Below, piece after piece: positions 6,616 to 8,114 of a DNA stretch of 8,114 nt. The notes below the pieces were generated by a model that saw only the letters and a program-made list of their open reading frames with translations, did no database searches and was not told the origin of the DNA. How positions within the stretch are numbered: position 1 is the stretch's first letter; each line of letters starts with the position of its first letter. The position numbers were made by a program, and so were the translations under genes. Origin of the DNA: Lachnospiraceae bacterium (lineage in GTDB: Bacteria; Bacillota; Clostridia; Lachnospirales; Lachnospiraceae); contig JAFSWJ010000328.1 of assembly GCA_017444545.1 (NCBI GenBank), forward strand, positions 1 to 8,114. Direction: 5' to 3'.

Positions 6616-8114
6616 TCATAACCGAAAAGCCCTCGGTTGCACGTGAGTATGCAAAGATACTGAACGTAAAGGGCAACGGTAACGGACTGATAGAAAATGA
6701 TAAATACTGTATAACCTGGTGCGTCGGGCATCTTGTCGAGATGCTGTACCCGGAAAGCTATGACCCGAAGCTGAAAAAATGGGCGTTAAAAGATCTTCCG
6801 TTTCTGCCGGACGATTATCTCTATGATGTGATCCCAAATGTGAAAAAACAATATGAATCGGTGAAGAACTGTCTGCACCGCAAGGATATCGATCTGGTCC
6901 TGTGGGCCGGAGACTCCGGGCGCGAAGGACAGGTCATAGAAGAGCTGATCAGGATGAAATCCGGTGTCAGGGAAGGTCTGACCGAAAAAAGGGTGTGGAT
7001 AGATTCCACCACAGAAGAAGAGATCATGCGCGGCATCAACGAGGCAAAGCCCTATGAGGCATACAGAAACCTGGCAAATGCCGGGATCATGCGCGGCATA
7101 GAGGACTACTCCATGGGCATAAATTTCTCCAGGGCCCTTTCTGTCAAATACGGAAGGATGCTGAACGAGACTGCCGGCACGAAAAAATATACTGCCATAG
7201 CTGTCGGCAGGGTAATGACCTGTGTCCTCGGGATGGTGGTCAAAAGAGAACGGGAGATCAGGGATTTCAAAGAGACACCCTTCTTCAAGATCAATGCCTC
7301 CTTTGAAAAGGATGACCAGGGCTTTACCGGCGCCTGGAAGGCCGTGAAGGGATCCGCTTATTTTGAATCGCCGAAGCTTTATAACGAAAAGGGCTTCAGG
7401 GAAAAGGCCGATGCCGAAGCCTTTATTACGGAGATGTCGGAATACAGCTCTGCCATGGTCTTCAAAAGTGATATCACGGATGAAAAGAAGAGAGCGCCCT
7501 TATTATTTAACCTTGCGGAACTGCAGGCGGAATGCTCAAAACGGTTCAAGATAAGCCCCGATGAGACGCTGGATGCGGTACAGACCCTCTATGAGAGCAA
7601 GCTGACCACCTATCCCAGAACGGATGCCAGAGTATTGACAACTGCAGTATCAAAGGAGATCACAAAGAATCTTTCAGGGCTTTATAAATACGGACCCGTA
7701 AAGGATTTTGTACTTAAGATTCGGGATGAGGGACTGTATAAAGGGATTGAAAAGACCCAGTATGTGGATGACAGCAAGGTTACTGATCATTATGCCATCA
7801 TTCCCACCGGAAATCTGTCCCGTTTTGATTCCCTGTCCGAGCTTCAGAAAAAGATCTATGATCTGATCGCAAGGCGTTTCCTTTCGATCTTTTATCCGCC
7901 GGCCGTATATGCAAAGGCCTCGCTTACGCTTCAGGCCGGAAAGGAAAAATTCTTTTCAAACGTAAAGATACTGAAAAGCCCGGGATTTCTGGAGATCGCA
8001 GGAAAGGAACCTGAAAAGGAAAAGGCCGGAAACGGTGAGGAGTCCGAGGATGACAGCGTTTCCGACAGTGAAGGTCTTTTGAATCTGATCCAGAGTCTGC
8101 ATAAGGGCGACATC
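6600..8114 (+). CDS. topB: DNA topoisomerase III, type IA (3' end outside window)
   Basis: Type IA topoisomerases cut one DNA strand through a 5'-phosphotyrosine and relax or decatenate DNA, in the nucleoid. The frame starts at TTG 6600 and stays open to the window end (505 codons). Numbering from that TTG, the Toprim domain carries EKPSVAR at 9-15 with Glu9, WCVGHLVEML at 40-49 and GDSGREGQ at 104-111 (Asp at 105, Glu at 109 if counted by motif, within one residue). The usual D-x-D-x-E is D-x-G-x-E here, a form I recall in Gram-positive TopB proteins. The catalytic tyrosine is Tyr338 in TTYPRTDAR, and DHYAIIPTG follows at 396-404. The last visible ~40 residues are acidic and Lys/Glu-rich, perhaps a linker; the C-terminal region is not visible. 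The start overlaps the upstream gene by 16 bases, suggesting coupled translation. Confidence 0.95.
   Translation, partial: MGKTLIITEKPSVAREYAKILNVKGNGNGLIENDKYCITWCVGHLVEMLYPESYDPKLKKWALKDLPFLPDDYLYDVIPNVKKQYESVKNCLHRKDIDLVLWAGDSGREGQVIEELIRMKSGVREGLTEKRVWIDSTTEEEIMRGINEAKPYEAYRNLANAGIMRGIEDYSMGINFSRALSVKYGRMLNETAGTKKYTAIAVGRVMTCVLGMVVKREREIRDFKETPFFKINASFEKDDQGFTGAWKAVKGSAYFESPKLYNEKGFREKADAEAFITEMSEYSSAMVFKSDITDEKKRAPLLFNLAELQAECSKRFKISPDETLDAVQTLYESKLTTYPRTDARVLTTAVSKEITKNLSGLYKYGPVKDFVLKIRDEGLYKGIEKTQYVDDSKVTDHYAIIPTGNLSRFDSLSELQKKIYDLIARRFLSIFYPPAVYAKASLTLQAGKEKFFSNVKILKSPGFLEIAGKEPEKEKAGNGEESEDDSVSDSEGLLNLIQSLHKGDI

Noticed and set aside
7363..7554. 63-codon + strand frame inside topB
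   Set aside because: It is out of frame with topB, which runs unbroken through this stretch with conserved residues on both sides.

Overview
The window looks like a stretch of a Clostridia chromosome, most likely Lachnospiraceae (a gut or rumen Butyrivibrio-type organism). This is an inference from moderate GC by eye, frequent AGA/AGG and ATA codons, AGGAG-type ribosome binding sites, an archaeal/fungal-type Asd, and a family of long serine-hydrolase-like proteins that I associate with that group. Nothing suggests a plasmid, phage or insertion sequence. I found no tRNA, rRNA, CRISPR array or insertion sequence.

All six genes lie on the + strand with almost no space between them, so the window reads as the inside of one long transcription unit. 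In order: (1) the 3' part of a gene for a membrane protein with a disordered, charged and Gln/Pro/Gly-rich N-terminal region and a hydrophobic C-terminal region; (2) argH, argininosuccinate lyase, starting 1 base after the previous stop; (3) asd, aspartate-semialdehyde dehydrogenase, after a 23-base gap; (4) a PAS-GGDEF-EAL protein whose start overlaps the end of asd by 11 bases, with a degenerate GGDEF motif and an apparently complete EAL phosphodiesterase site; (5) a beta-lactamase/class C serine-hydrolase-like protein in which the catalytic serine position appears to be glycine, with an uncertain start that may overlap gene 4; (6) topB, type IA topoisomerase III, starting at a TTG codon 16 bases inside gene 5 and running off the right edge of the window.

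Two genes serve amino-acid synthesis (the last step to arginine; the branch point to lysine/diaminopimelate, threonine and methionine). One probably breaks down cyclic di-GMP, one is probably a non-catalytic member of a hydrolase fold, and one handles DNA topology. The genes do not form one obvious pathway. The overlaps suggest translational coupling, especially asd to the EAL gene and the pseudo-hydrolase to topB.

The most interesting points are the loss of the nucleophile in the hydrolase-like protein, the ambiguous 5' end of that gene (a possible one-base frame disruption in an A6 run next to two hairpins), and the pairing of a dead cyclase domain with a live-looking phosphodiesterase domain translated from the tail of asd. 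No gene-free stretch exceeds about 80 bases.
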